A DNA stretch of 64,000 nucleotides from Saccharopolyspora erythraea (lineage in GTDB: Bacteria > Actinomycetota > Actinomycetes > Mycobacteriales > Pseudonocardiaceae). The stretch is taken from contig NZ_CP054839.1 in the NCBI RefSeq assembly GCF_018141105.1, positions 1,922,001-1,986,000 of the forward strand. Reading direction: 5' to 3'. Under the pieces are notes generated by a model that saw nothing but the letters and a program-made list of their open reading frames with translations, had not been told where the DNA came from and made no database searches. The translations under genes were made by a program, and so were the position numbers. This document shows, in pieces, positions 16,865 through 25,508 of the stretch; within the stretch, counting starts at the first letter, position 1, and every line of letters begins with the position of its first letter.

Positions 16865-17407
16865 ATGGCTGTACGACCGGATCGAGGAGGGGACACCCTG
16901 GAAACCGAGGCACTCGGCGCAGCACAGCAGCGGCTGGCCGACTACATGAACCGGGTGGACGATATTTTGCGGCGCGCCGACGACGTCCAGGAGCGGATCA
17001 GGACCATGCGCGCCGAGGTGGCCGGCCCCGACGGCGCCGTGTCCGTGGTGCTCGCCCCGGGCGGGCGCCTGGAGCGCCTGACCATCGCACCGCACGCGAT
17101 GCGACTCGGCCACGAGCGGCTCGCCGCTCTCATCACCGAAACCGTCGCCAAGGCCCACGGTGCCGCGGCGCAGCAGGTGCAGGCGGCCATGCAGCCGCTG
17201 GTCGGCGGCACCGCGGCGATGGACTTCCTGCGCGAGCAGATCCAGCCGCCCACCGCGGACGACGGCAACCCGCCCGCGCCCACCGCCGCGCCCGCCGACC
17301 GCGGCGGTACCCCGCCCGCCGCCCCGCAGACGCCGCGGCAGCCGCGCCCGGGCTGGCAGGAAGAGGACGACGACTTCGACGAGCCCGGCGGCTCGTACCT
17401 GCGCTGA
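16865..17407 (+). CDS. YbaB/EbfC-family protein of a WXG100 module
   Basis: This 180-residue protein has a YbaB-like alpha/beta core (about residues 15-120, with VSVVLAPGGRLERLTIAPHA). Its C-terminal tail is Pro-rich and acidic. In actinomycetes such proteins commonly head small operons with EspC- and WXG-type secreted proteins, and that is the arrangement here. The start is ambiguous. ATG 16865 has no ribosome site, while the perfect GAGGAGGGG at 16884-16892 sits 5 bases before CTG at 16898. That suggests a rare CTG start giving 169 residues. A paralogue lies at 53508. Confidence 0.75.
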   Translation: MAVRPDRGGDTLETEALGAAQQRLADYMNRVDDILRRADDVQERIRTMRAEVAGPDGAVSVVLAPGGRLERLTIAPHAMRLGHERLAALITETVAKAHGAAAQQVQAAMQPLVGGTAAMDFLREQIQPPTADDGNPPAPTAAPADRGGTPPAAPQTPRQPRPGWQEEDDDFDEPGGSYLR

Positions 17408-17420
17408 AGGAGCCCGCGAC

Positions 17421-17729
17421 ATGGGATTCAAGATCGTTCCGGACGACCTGGCCTCGCACGCCGGCCAGGTCGACGCGCTGGGCAAGCAGCTCAGCGAGGC
17501 CGGCGGCAGGGGTGCCAGCGTCGATCTCGGCACCGAGACCTTCGGCATCCTCTGCCAGCCCTTCGCGCTGCTGTTGCGTGCGGGCATCACCCTGATCGGC
17601 GACGACATCGGCGAAGTCGGCTCGACGATGCCCAGCCTCGCCGACGGCCTGCGCGACTGCGCCGACGCGAACCGCAAGACCGACGACGACCATGCGAAGG
17701 TCTTCGCCGAGATCATGAAGGGGCTGTGA
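17421..17729 (+). CDS. EspC-like type VII secretion substrate
   Basis: This 102-residue helical protein begins MGFKIVPDDLASHAGQVDAL and ends with a helix containing DDDHAKVFAEIMKGL. It matches the ESX-1 secreted EspC-like family in size and in its PDDLxxHAxxVDxL opening. GAAGGAG lies 8 bases before the ATG. It is 13 bases downstream of the YbaB gene, and its stop overlaps the next ATG by one base (TGATG), so the three genes form a translationally coupled operon. Confidence 0.75.
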   Translation: MGFKIVPDDLASHAGQVDALGKQLSEAGGRGASVDLGTETFGILCQPFALLLRAGITLIGDDIGEVGSTMPSLADGLRDCADANRKTDDDHAKVFAEIMKGL

Positions 17730-17980
17730 TGGGTCTCGAAGTCACCGAAGACGACCGGACCGACGGCGCGCGCATCGTCGAGAGCGTCGACTCGCTGGTC
17801 AAGGACTTCGACATGTCGGTCGCCACGCTCGGCAACATGGCGTCGGTGGGGCTGGACGCGCTGGGCTTCATCGCCAACCCGCTCGGGATGCTCAGCGGCG
17901 CGGGCGTCGGCTGGCTGATCGAGCACCTGTCGTCCTCAAGGAACCGCTGGACGACCTGGCGGGCGACCCGGACGCGGTGA
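17729..17980 (+). pseudogene. N-terminal part of a frameshifted WXG100-family protein
   Basis: 83 codons, beginning MGLEVTEDDRTDGARIVESV, start at the ATG fused to the preceding stop. The predicted protein is sensible up to ...GVGWLIEHLS, then turns into the non-native SSRNRWTTWRATRTR. Inserting one base at about 17933 restores LKEPLDDLAGDPDAVNEV and joins it to the frame of the next entry. This is either a one-base deletion in the genome or a sequencing error. The helical N-terminus is typical of large WXG proteins of actinomycetes. Confidence 0.7.
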
Positions 17981-18771
17981 ACGAGGTGGCCGCGGTCTGG
18001 GGCGAGCAGGTGGCCACGACCTGCGGCAAGGTCGCTTCGGAATATGCCCAGGCCGCGGAGTCGCAGACCGCGTCGTGGGAGGGCCAGTCGGCCGACAGCT
18101 ACCGCGGGACCGCCGCCGCGCTCGCCGAGGACATCGGCGCGCTGGAGAAGCTGGCCAACGGCGTGCGCTACGCGACCCAGGCGATCGGGGTGGCGGTGGC
18201 CGCGGTCCGCGCCATGATCCGGGACATGATCGCCGACGTCCTGGGCGAGATCATCGCGGCGTTCCTCACCGCCAGCGCGGCTGCCGTCTTCACCGCGGGT
18301 GCCTCCATGGCCGCGTTCACCGGCTGGGCCGTGGGGCGCGGGGCCGCCACCGCGGGCAAGATCATCCGCAAGGTCAAGGACCTGCTGGAGAAGATCGCCG
18401 ACGTCATGGGCAAGTTCGACAAGCTCAAGGACGCCGCCCGCTCGGTCCGGGTGAAGGCGCACCGGGTCGGGGAGCTGGCCTCCAAGCCCGGCGCGGCGGT
18501 CGGTTCGCGCCAGCAGCACGTGCGGGCGATGGACGGCAAGTTCGACAGCTTCAACAACGCGATCCGCGACCGGGTCCCGTCCCAGCTCAGGGACCGCGCC
18601 GACGGCGTGGACAACGCCACCGGCGCGCGCGTGCGCGACGGCTGGGCCGACACGATCGACGGGGCGGCCCTCCGCCGGTCGGCGTTTCCGGAGGCGTCGA
18701 AGGAAACCGCGGCGGCGGGCAACAACTACGAGGACGCGGCCGAGGACCTGGAGAAGGAAGAGAAGAAATGA
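17977..18771 (+). pseudogene. C-terminal part of the frameshifted WXG100-family protein
   Basis: 264 codons from GTG 17977; the same frame is open back to at least 17935. It contains the WXG-type turn in TASWEGQSADSYRG, a hydrophobic stretch (VLGEIIAAFLTASAAAVFTAGASMAAFTGWAVG) read in separate helices, and a charged C-terminal tail. Joined to 17729-17932 it would be an approximately 347-residue type VII secretion substrate. It could be expressed alone from GTG 17977, but no ribosome site is visible and the native N-terminus would be missing. Confidence 0.7.
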
Positions 18772-18813
18772 CCACCTGAGCCCGCCACCCTTCCGGGAAC
18801 GGGAAGGCTCAGC

Positions 18814-18857
18814 CGCGACCGGGCGGGTTGCACAGGTGAGGAACCCGCCCGGTCGCG
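18814..18857. terminator. Bidirectional terminator between the WXG operon and rnj
   Basis: CGCGACCGGGCGGGTT and its exact complement form a 16-bp stem with a 12-base loop in the gap between convergent genes. Confidence 0.85.
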
Positions 18858-18907
18858 ACTCAGCGACAACGACCGCTCAGCGACCGGAAGCGCGCCGGAA
18901 GGACCGC

Positions 18908-20632
18908 TCAGCTGCCTACCGGCAGCACGTTCGGCACGATCATCGGGCGGCGCCGGTAGGTGTCGGCGACCCACTTGCCCACCACGCGGCGCACGGACTG
19001 CGCGATCCGGTGGGTGTCGGTGATCCCCTCCGACTCGGTGCGCGCCAGCTCCATCTCCACCAGCGGCACGACATCGTCGAGCGCCTTCGGGTCGTCGGAG
19101 AACCCGCGACCGGAGATCTTCGGCGACGACACCGCCCGCCCGGTGCCGGCCTCGACGGCGACGTTGATCGAGATGAACCCGCCCTCGCCGAGGATCAGTC
19201 GGTCCGACAGCGTCGACTCGCCGACGTCCCCGACCGACAGCCCGTCGACGTAGACGTGGCCTACCTCGAAGCGGCCCACGATCCCGGCGATGCCGTCGAC
19301 CATGTCGACGACCACGCCGTCCTCGGCGATGACCACCCGCTCCGGCGCGACGCCGGTCAGCCGCGCCAGCTCGCCGTTGGCGCGCAGGTGCCGCCACTCG
19401 CCGTGCACCGGCATCACGTTGCTCGGCCGGACGGCGTTGTAGAGGTAGAGCAGCTCGCCCGCCGAGGCGTGACCGGAGACGTGGACCTTCGCACCGCCCT
19501 GGTGCACGACGTCGGCGCCCAGCCTGACCAGGCCGTTGACCACGCCGAACACCGCGGTCTCGTTGCCGGGGATCAGCGAACTGGCCAGCACGACGGTGTC
19601 GCCCGCGCGGATGCGGATCTGCTTGTGCTCGCCGCGGGCCATCCGCGACAGCGCCGACAGCGGCTCGCCCTGCGAACCGGTCGAGACGAACACGACCAGG
19701 TGCTCGGGCATCGCCAGCGCCTCGTCGAGCTCGACGATCAGGCCGTCGGGCACCTGCAGCAGGCCGAGCTCGGAGGCGATGCCCATGTTGCGGACCATCG
19801 AACGGCCGACGAAGCAGACCTTCCTGCCGTGTTCGACGGCCACGTCGAGCACCTGCTGCACCCGGTGCACGTGGCTGGCGAAGCACGCCACGATCAACCG
19901 CTGGGTGGCCTTGCCGATCACCCGGTCCAGCACCGGCCGGATCTCGCGCTCCGGGGTGACGAACCCGGGCACCTCGGCGTTGGTGGAGTCGACCAGGAAC
20001 AGGTCCACGCCCTCGTCGCCGAGCCGGGAGAAGCCCGCGAGGTCGGTGAGCCTGCCGTCCAGCGGGAGCTGGTCGAGCTTGATGTCGCCGGTGTGCAGCA
20101 CCACCCCGGCCGGGGTGCGGATGGCGACGGCCAGTGCGTCCGGGATCGAGTGGTTGACCGCGAAGAACTCCAGGTCGAAGGCGCCGTGCGTGCTGTGCTG
20201 GCCCTCGGCGACCTCCACCAGCGTCGGGTTGAGCCGGTGCTCCTTGCACTTGGCCGCCAGCAGCGCGAGCGTGAACTTCGAGCCCACGACGGGCAGGTCG
20301 GGCCGCAGGCGCAGCAGGAACGGCACCGCGCCGATGTGGTCCTCGTGGCCGTGGGTGAGCACCAGCGCCTCGATGTCGTCGAGGCGGTTCTCGATGGGCG
20401 CGAAGTCGGGCAGGATCAGGTCCACCCCGGGCGCGTCGTCCTCCGGGAACAGCACCCCGCAGTCGACGACCAGCAGCCGTCCGGCGTGCTCGAACACCGT
20501 CATGTTGCGGCCGACCTCGCCGATGCCGCCGAGCGCGAACACGCGCAGGCCGCCTTCTGCCAGCGGTCCCGGCGGTGCCGACGAGGTCGGCGTCACCGGG
20601 TGGTACTCGGTGGCTGTGGCCTTCGCGCTCAA
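18908..20632 (-). CDS. rnj: Ribonuclease J
   Basis: This 574-residue metallo-beta-lactamase/beta-CASP ribonuclease has exo- and endonuclease activity in mRNA turnover and rRNA maturation. The zinc motif is LTHGHEDHIGA, with further metal ligands in HTGDIKLD and the beta-CASP segments VSTGSQGEP and HVSGHAS. The TTG start overlaps the dapA stop by four bases (TTGA). A perfect GAGGTGA seven bases upstream supports this unusual start over the GTG at 20596. Gene order rnj-dapA-thyX matches mycobacteria. Confidence 0.95.
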   Translation of the reverse strand: MSAKATATEYHPVTPTSSAPPGPLAEGGLRVFALGGIGEVGRNMTVFEHAGRLLVVDCGVLFPEDDAPGVDLILPDFAPIENRLDDIEALVLTHGHEDHIGAVPFLLRLRPDLPVVGSKFTLALLAAKCKEHRLNPTLVEVAEGQHSTHGAFDLEFFAVNHSIPDALAVAIRTPAGVVLHTGDIKLDQLPLDGRLTDLAGFSRLGDEGVDLFLVDSTNAEVPGFVTPEREIRPVLDRVIGKATQRLIVACFASHVHRVQQVLDVAVEHGRKVCFVGRSMVRNMGIASELGLLQVPDGLIVELDEALAMPEHLVVFVSTGSQGEPLSALSRMARGEHKQIRIRAGDTVVLASSLIPGNETAVFGVVNGLVRLGADVVHQGGAKVHVSGHASAGELLYLYNAVRPSNVMPVHGEWRHLRANGELARLTGVAPERVVIAEDGVVVDMVDGIAGIVGRFEVGHVYVDGLSVGDVGESTLSDRLILGEGGFISINVAVEAGTGRAVSSPKISGRGFSDDPKALDDVVPLVEMELARTESEGITDTHRIAQSVRRVVGKWVADTYRRRPMIVPNVLPVGS

Positions 20633-21573
20633 CGCTGGGTCACCTCTGCTGCTGCGTCCGGATTTACCAGTACCAGGCCAGCATCCCACAGGTCGCTGGT
20701 GATGATCCGGACCTGCTCCTCGGTGGCCGCGGGCAGCGGCAGGCGGGGCCGGCCGGTCTCGTAGCCGCACAGCCGCAGCGCGGTCTTGGAGAAGATGACG
20801 CCGCCGACGAAGTTCATCGAGCGGTACACCGGCAGCAGCCCGTTGTGGACCTCGCGGGCGGCGGTGATGTCACCCGACTCGTAGGCGTCGAGCATCTGGC
20901 GCAGCCGGTCGCCGACGACGTGGCCGATCACGCTGACGAAGCCGACCGCGCCGACCGACAGCCACGGCAGGTTCAACGGATCCTCGCCGGAGTAGTAGGC
21001 CAGGTCGGTGTTGGCCATGACGTCGCTGCCTGCCAGCAGGTCGTGCTTGGAGTCCTTGACCGCCTTGATCTGCGGGTGCTCGGCCAGCCGCTTGAGCGTG
21101 TCGACCTGGATCGGCACGACCGAGCGCGGCGGGATGTCGTAGAGCATCACCGGCAGGTCGGTCGCGTCGGCGACGGTGGTGAAGTGCGAGAGCAGGCCCT
21201 CCTGCGGCGGGCGCGAGTAGTAGGGGGTCACGACCAGCAGGCCGTGCGCCCCGGCCTTCTCCGCCGAACGCGCGAGCTCGACCGAGTGCACGGTGTTGTT
21301 CGTGCCCGCGCCCGCCACGACGGTGGCGCGGTCGCCGACCGCCTCGACCACCGCGCGCAGCAGGCGCTCCTTCTCCTCGTCGCTGGTCGTCGGGCTCTCC
21401 CCCGTCGTGCCGTTGACGACCAGCCCGTCGTTGCCGACGTGGTCGACGAGGTAGGTGGCCAGCTCCTGCGCCAGCTTCAGGTCGAGTTTCCCGTCCTCGT
21501 CGAACGGCGTCACCATGGCGGTCAGTACCCGGCCGAACGGACGGCCCGGAGAGGCAGTGGGGCAGACGGTCAT
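20629..21573 (-). CDS. dapA: 4-hydroxy-tetrahydrodipicolinate synthase
   Basis: This 314-residue TIM-barrel aldolase condenses pyruvate with aspartate semialdehyde in lysine/diaminopimelate synthesis. VNGTTGESPTTSDEE binds the substrate carboxylate, YDIPPRS has the catalytic Tyr, and the Schiff-base Lys is in KAVKDSK. The length is normal. It is translationally coupled to rnj through a four-base overlap. dapB, a later step of the pathway, lies at 34738. Confidence 0.95.
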   Translation of the reverse strand: MTVCPTASPGRPFGRVLTAMVTPFDEDGKLDLKLAQELATYLVDHVGNDGLVVNGTTGESPTTSDEEKERLLRAVVEAVGDRATVVAGAGTNNTVHSVELARSAEKAGAHGLLVVTPYYSRPPQEGLLSHFTTVADATDLPVMLYDIPPRSVVPIQVDTLKRLAEHPQIKAVKDSKHDLLAGSDVMANTDLAYYSGEDPLNLPWLSVGAVGFVSVIGHVVGDRLRQMLDAYESGDITAAREVHNGLLPVYRSMNFVGGVIFSKTALRLCGYETGRPRLPLPAATEEQVRIITSDLWDAGLVLVNPDAAAEVTQR

Positions 21574-21724
21574 AACCCATGACGCTACCTGGTCAGTCCA
21601 CCGTCGAGCGCGCCCGGACCGGCCCTGGCCCCCGGTCGGCCGACGATGTGAAAACCCCTCGCGCGGGATCCTCGGAAGCGGTGATTCTTGCGGCCGGGGC
21701 GGGCGGCGTTGAAGAGTTTTCCGG

Positions 21725-22351
21725 TCACAGCGACCGGCGAAGATCCTCCACCGCGAGCACGTCGGCCTCGTTGCCGTCGAAGGTCACACGGACCTGCTTG
21801 CGGCCGAAGGCGTGCAGGAGCAGTTCGCCGGTCTCGCCGTTGATGCGCACCGTGCGCGGCCCGCGCCTGGCGGCGATCTCGGTGCCGTCCGGCCTGCGCA
21901 GCACGACGCCGACCGGGCTGCGGCCGTAGAAGACCTTCGCGGTGCGCGACAGCGCCTTCCACAGGGCCTCGTCGCGGGCCGGGTCCGACGGTCGCGGCTC
22001 CCAGCCGGGCTGCGCCCGCCGCACGTCCTCGTGGTGGACGTAGAACTCCGCGGAGTTCACCGTCTCGTCCACCGCGGACAGCCCCAGCGGGTTCCACTTC
22101 GGAGGGCCCTGGCGCACCATGTCGACCAGCTCCGGCCACGGGCGGTCGCCGATCTCGGACTCGATGCGCTCACCGCGGTCGGCAAGCCGCTGAAGCAGCT
22201 TGCCCGCGAGCGCGTCGGGCCGCCTCTCCCGCACGACCAGGTGCACCGCGAGATCGCGCGTGGTCCACCCCTCGCACAGCGTCGGCGCGTCCGGACCGAC
22301 GCGGTCGAACAGTTCGCACAGCTGCTGGCGCTCGTCACTGGCCACACCCAT
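21725..22351 (-). CDS. TIGR03085-type DinB/maleylpyruvate-isomerase-like protein
   Basis: This 208-residue protein opens with RQQLCELFDRVGPDAPTLCEGW followed by TTRDLAVHLVVRERRPDAL. That is the metal-binding four-helix fold shared with mycothiol-dependent maleylpyruvate isomerase, and the His in LAVHLV and in YVHHEDVRR are the likely ligands. The C-terminal part (VRINGETGELLLHAFGR) is a small SCP2-like domain. The function is unknown. It is read toward dapA with 151 bases between. Confidence 0.75.
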   Translation of the reverse strand: MGVASDERQQLCELFDRVGPDAPTLCEGWTTRDLAVHLVVRERRPDALAGKLLQRLADRGERIESEIGDRPWPELVDMVRQGPPKWNPLGLSAVDETVNSAEFYVHHEDVRRAQPGWEPRPSDPARDEALWKALSRTAKVFYGRSPVGVVLRRPDGTEIAARRGPRTVRINGETGELLLHAFGRKQVRVTFDGNEADVLAVEDLRRSL

Positions 22352-22387
22352 GAGGTCACTCTAGCCGCAGGCGTCCCCGCGATCCGG

Positions 22388-23842
22388 CTACAGCGTCGCC
22401 TTGGTCGTCAGCTTCTTGCCGTCGGCGCTGTGCAGACCGCAGTACACGGTCTGGGAGCCCTGGTCGTCGTTGTCGCTGCTGTCGTCCGCGCGGACGGTGC
22501 GCCGCAGGTTCCAGCTCTGCTCGGTGGGCACCAGCGCGACGTAGCGCAGCGCGGTCTCCTTGGCGGGGATGACGATCTGGTTCGAGTTGAAGAACGCCGA
22601 GCACAGCCCTTCGCCGAAGCGCCGGAGTTCCTCCTCGCCGGGGTAGTCGACGTCGGTCTCGCCCGAGGAGAACACCGAGCCGCTGTGGAAGATCTCGTGG
22701 TCGTGCGGATCGGTGCAGGTCCTGGAGTCGGACTTGCCGAACGACCCGCCCGGAGCGAGAGCACCGTCGGAGCAGCCCCCGCTGGAGGGGAAGTGGAACC
22801 GCTGGAGGTCGCCCCCGGTACCGAAGGTCAGCGTCGGCTCCATCGCGACCGGCGTCGAGCCGCCCAGCCCGAACCGCCCGAGCAGCAGGCCCGCCACGAA
22901 CAGCACCACCGCCGCGACGGCTGCCACCGACGCCCATAGCCCTCGCCTGCCGCGGCGCGCCTGCACGGCGACGGCCGTCGACGCGACGCCTGCGGGCCGG
23001 GTCACGGCATCGGACGCCGGCGTGCCGGCCAGCAACGCCCGCACCTGCGGAGCGGTGAATCGCGCCTTCAGGTCGGCGATCAGCAGGCCGGTGATCACCG
23101 GCCCGACCACGCCGTGCGGCCGGGTGGCGCGGGGCGTCTCGTTGAGCACCGCGTTCAGCGTGGCGGCCGTGGTCTGGCGCTCGAACGGCATCCAGCCCTC
23201 CACCGCGAAGAACAGCGTCGCGCCGAGCGACCACAGGTCGCTCGCCGGCGACGCGTCGGCGCCCTGGATGCGCTCGGGCGCCATGAACGACGGCGACCCC
23301 ACGATGGCCCCGCTGCTGGTCAGCCGCGGGTCGTCCAGGGTCTGGGCGATGCCGAAGTCGGCGAGCTTCACCCGGCCGTCGGCGACCATGATGTTGCTCG
23401 GCTTGACGTCGCGGTGCACGATCCCCGCCGCGTGCGCGTTCTCCAGCGCCGGGAGCACCTGCCGCGCGAGGTCGGCGGCCTGCTCCGGCGGCAGCGGGCC
23501 GCGCTGGGCCACCAGCTCGGTCAGCGTGACGGCCCGCACCAGCTCCATCACGATGTAGGTGGTCCCGGCCTCGGCGAGCACGTCGTGCACGGTCACCACG
23601 GCGGGGTCGTTGAGCCGGCCCGCCGTGCGGGCCTCGCGCAGCACCCGCTCCTCGTAGACCTGGCGCTCCGCGGGCGGCACGCCGTCGGGCAGGTGCAGCT
23701 CCTTGATCGCCACCTCGCGGCCGATCACCTGGTCCCACGCGCGCCAGACGATCCCCATGCCACCGCGCCCGAGCTCCCCGGTCACCTGGTAACGGCCGCC
23801 GATCACACGGGCCTGCCGCCCGGTCTCCGGGTGTTGCACCAC
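22388..23842 (-). CDS. Membrane-anchored serine/threonine protein kinase
   Basis: This is a Hanks-type kinase. The Gly-rich loop is ELGRGGMGIVWRAW, the ATP Lys is in EVAIKEL, the catalytic loop is HRDVKPSNIM (about residue 140), DFG is in KLADFGIAQT, and the APE region is SFMAPERIQG. One membrane helix (LWASVAAVAAVVLFVAGLLL) leads to an extracytoplasmic domain with several Cys. No PASTA repeats are present, so it is not PknB. GTG 23842 is chosen because GGAGG lies 8 bases upstream; GTG 23857 would put that site inside the gene. The signal sensed is unknown. Confidence 0.9.
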   Translation of the reverse strand: MVQHPETGRQARVIGGRYQVTGELGRGGMGIVWRAWDQVIGREVAIKELHLPDGVPPAERQVYEERVLREARTAGRLNDPAVVTVHDVLAEAGTTYIVMELVRAVTLTELVAQRGPLPPEQAADLARQVLPALENAHAAGIVHRDVKPSNIMVADGRVKLADFGIAQTLDDPRLTSSGAIVGSPSFMAPERIQGADASPASDLWSLGATLFFAVEGWMPFERQTTAATLNAVLNETPRATRPHGVVGPVITGLLIADLKARFTAPQVRALLAGTPASDAVTRPAGVASTAVAVQARRGRRGLWASVAAVAAVVLFVAGLLLGRFGLGGSTPVAMEPTLTFGTGGDLQRFHFPSSGGCSDGALAPGGSFGKSDSRTCTDPHDHEIFHSGSVFSSGETDVDYPGEEELRRFGEGLCSAFFNSNQIVIPAKETALRYVALVPTEQSWNLRRTVRADDSSDNDDQGSQTVYCGLHSADGKKLTTKATL

Positions 23843-23895
23843 AGCGCCTTCCTCCACCGCCCGAGCGCGACGAACACGCTGCGCTCACACCTTGA

Positions 23896-23929
23896 AGCCG
23901 GGCCTCATCCAACCAGATGAGACCCGGCT
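23896..23929 (-). terminator. Terminator hairpin downstream of thyX
   Basis: AGCCGGG-C-CTCATC pairs with GATGAG-A-CCCGGCT (one mismatch, 6-base loop) about 75 bases past the thyX stop and before the kinase start. Confidence 0.7.
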
Positions 23930-24002
23930 CCTTGGACTGAATCAGCAGGCGTTCGGTTTCCACCCGCGCCGAGAATCTTCGCGGCAGTGCCGCCCGCTGG
24001 CG

Positions 24003-24755
24003 TCAGCCCTCGGTGACGAACGGGCTCGACGCGACCTCGCTGCCGTCCTTCAGGCTGGTGATCTCGAAGTCGCCGAAGACGTTGGGCACCGCCTTGTGCA
24101 GCTGGCGCAGGCACTCGATCGCCAGCGCGCGGATCTCGACGTCGGCGTGCTCGCTCGCGCGCATCGCGATGAAGTGCCGCCACGCGCGGTAGTTGCCGGT
24201 GACCACGATCCGGGTCTCGGTGGCGTTGGGCAGCACCGACCGGGCCGCCTGCCGGGCCTGCTTGCGGCGCAGCGTGGCCTTCGGCTCGTCGGCGAACTTC
24301 TCCTGCAGCGCCTCCAGCAGCTCGCTGTAGGCGTCGACGCTGGCCTGGGTGGCCTTGACGAACTTCTCGTGCAGCTCGGGGTCTTCGGCGATGACGTCCG
24401 GCTCGACCATCGCGGCGTCGCGCTCGGGCACGTAGCGCTGCGAGAGCTGGGAGTAGGAGAAGTGGCGGTGGCGGATCAGCTCGTGGGTCAGCGAGCGCGA
24501 CATCCCGCTCAGGTAGAACGTCACCGTCCCGTGCTCGAGCACGGAGAGGTGGCCGACCTCCAGGATGTGGCGGAGGTAGCCGGCGTTGGTCGCGGTCGCC
24601 GGGTTCGGCTTGCGCCACGACTGGTAGCAGGCGCGCCCGGCGAACTCCGCGAGCGCCTGGCCGCCGTCCGCGTCGGTCGACCAGTCCACGTCGGCCGGTG
24701 GGAAGAATTCGGTCTTGCCGATGAGCTGGACCTTCGGCGGGACGATCTCGGTCAC
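24003..24755 (-). CDS. thyX: Flavin-dependent thymidylate synthase
   Basis: This 250-residue FAD enzyme methylates dUMP to dTMP using methylenetetrahydrofolate and NADPH. The ThyX signature [14 protein letters not shown] (RHRX7S) is complete. It is part of the conserved rnj-dapA-thyX region. The start is GTG 24755. Upstream, the minus strand has TTAGGCT near 24833, a possible -10. Confidence 0.95.
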   Translation of the reverse strand: MTEIVPPKVQLIGKTEFFPPADVDWSTDADGGQALAEFAGRACYQSWRKPNPATATNAGYLRHILEVGHLSVLEHGTVTFYLSGMSRSLTHELIRHRHFSYSQLSQRYVPERDAAMVEPDVIAEDPELHEKFVKATQASVDAYSELLEALQEKFADEPKATLRRKQARQAARSVLPNATETRIVVTGNYRAWRHFIAMRASEHADVEIRALAIECLRQLHKAVPNVFGDFEITSLKDGSEVASSPFVTEG

Positions 24756-24881
24756 GGAGAGCGAACCCCTTTCTGCTGTTCAGTCGTGGTCGTCGACCAC
24801 TGTCGCGACTCCCCAGTCTCTTGCCCGTCGAGCCTAACGGTCGACCCCGACGTGCCCGCCCCGCCGGTCAGCCGACGCGAT

Positions 24882-24934
24882 TGACGTCACCAGGGACGTT
24901 GCATGACGTCACGAATGGTGTCACTGTGGCGTCA
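24882..24934 (+). promoter_or_regulatory. Phased array of TGACGTCA-like octamers before an RHH gene
   Basis: Same-orientation octamers lie at 24882 (TGACGTCA), 24894 (GGACGTTG, degenerate), 24904 (TGACGTCA), 24916 (TGGTGTCA) and 24927 (TGGCGTCA). They are spaced 12, 10, 12 and 11 bases, about one helical turn each. The last one runs into the ATG at 24934. Ribbon-helix-helix proteins bind such direct octamer or heptamer repeats, so this looks like an autoregulatory operator. Confidence 0.55.
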
Positions 24935-25494
24935 TGGATCTGAGCCCCTACATCAGCCAGCTCCGGGAGGACCTGACCTCCGCGGCGTCGGCGGGCGACG
25001 AGCAGACCCGCCAGACCGCGGCGGTGCTGTCCTCGGCGATCGAGCCCGCCGCCCGCCTGGCGATCATGAACGCGTTGTCGGACCTCGCGGCGGAGGTCAC
25101 CACGCACCTCGACGGACAGGTCGTGGACATCCGGCTGGACGGCCGGGACGTCCGGGTCGGGGTCAGCGGCAGCACCGGCGAACCGGCCGGCGCCCGGGAC
25201 GAGCAGCCGCCGCCCCCGCCGCCCGGCGACGGCGGCGACATCAGCCGGATCACGCTGCGCCTGCTCGACGAGATCAAGTCGCAGGCCGAGCAGGCCGCCT
25301 CCGTGCAGGGCGTGTCGCTGAACACCTGGGTCGCGCAAGCCGTGCAGGGCGCCCTGCACGGCGGAGCCAGGGCGCGCGGACCGCGCGAAGGCGGCCACGG
25401 CGGCAGGCCGTGGGGGCCGCCCGGGGCGGGCCGGGACCGGTGGCGCGGTGACGGGCCGGGCGGCTCGCGCGTCCACGGCTGGGTCCAGGGCTGA
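24934..25494 (+). CDS. Ribbon-helix-helix (HicB/Arc-like) regulator with N-terminal helical domain
   Basis: This 186-residue protein has a helical N-terminus (residues 1-55), a short beta region (GQVVDIRLDGRDVRVGV) and a Pro-rich linker. A C-terminal RHH DNA-binding segment, ISRITLRLLDEIKSQAEQ followed by GVSLNTWVAQAVQGAL, sits at about residues 100-140. The Gly/Arg-rich tail could add non-specific DNA contacts. It is 14 bases upstream of the DUF4097 gene and likely co-transcribed. The phased octamer array over its promoter suggests self-repression. No toxin partner is recognisable. Confidence 0.75.
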   Translation: MDLSPYISQLREDLTSAASAGDEQTRQTAAVLSSAIEPAARLAIMNALSDLAAEVTTHLDGQVVDIRLDGRDVRVGVSGSTGEPAGARDEQPPPPPPGDGGDISRITLRLLDEIKSQAEQAASVQGVSLNTWVAQAVQGALHGGARARGPREGGHGGRPWGPPGAGRDRWRGDGPGGSRVHGWVQG

Positions 25495-25508
25495 AGGGGG
25501 GCAGCGGC

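Noticed and set aside
17927-17980. Programmed ribosomal frameshift in the WXG gene
   Set aside because: There is no slippery heptamer or downstream pseudoknot candidate. A simple one-base loss explains the data.
24828-24840. AGCCTAAC near the thyX promoter as an iron box
   Set aside because: Only one half-site matches the DtxR/IdeR consensus and there is no palindrome. It reads better as a -10 on the minus strand.
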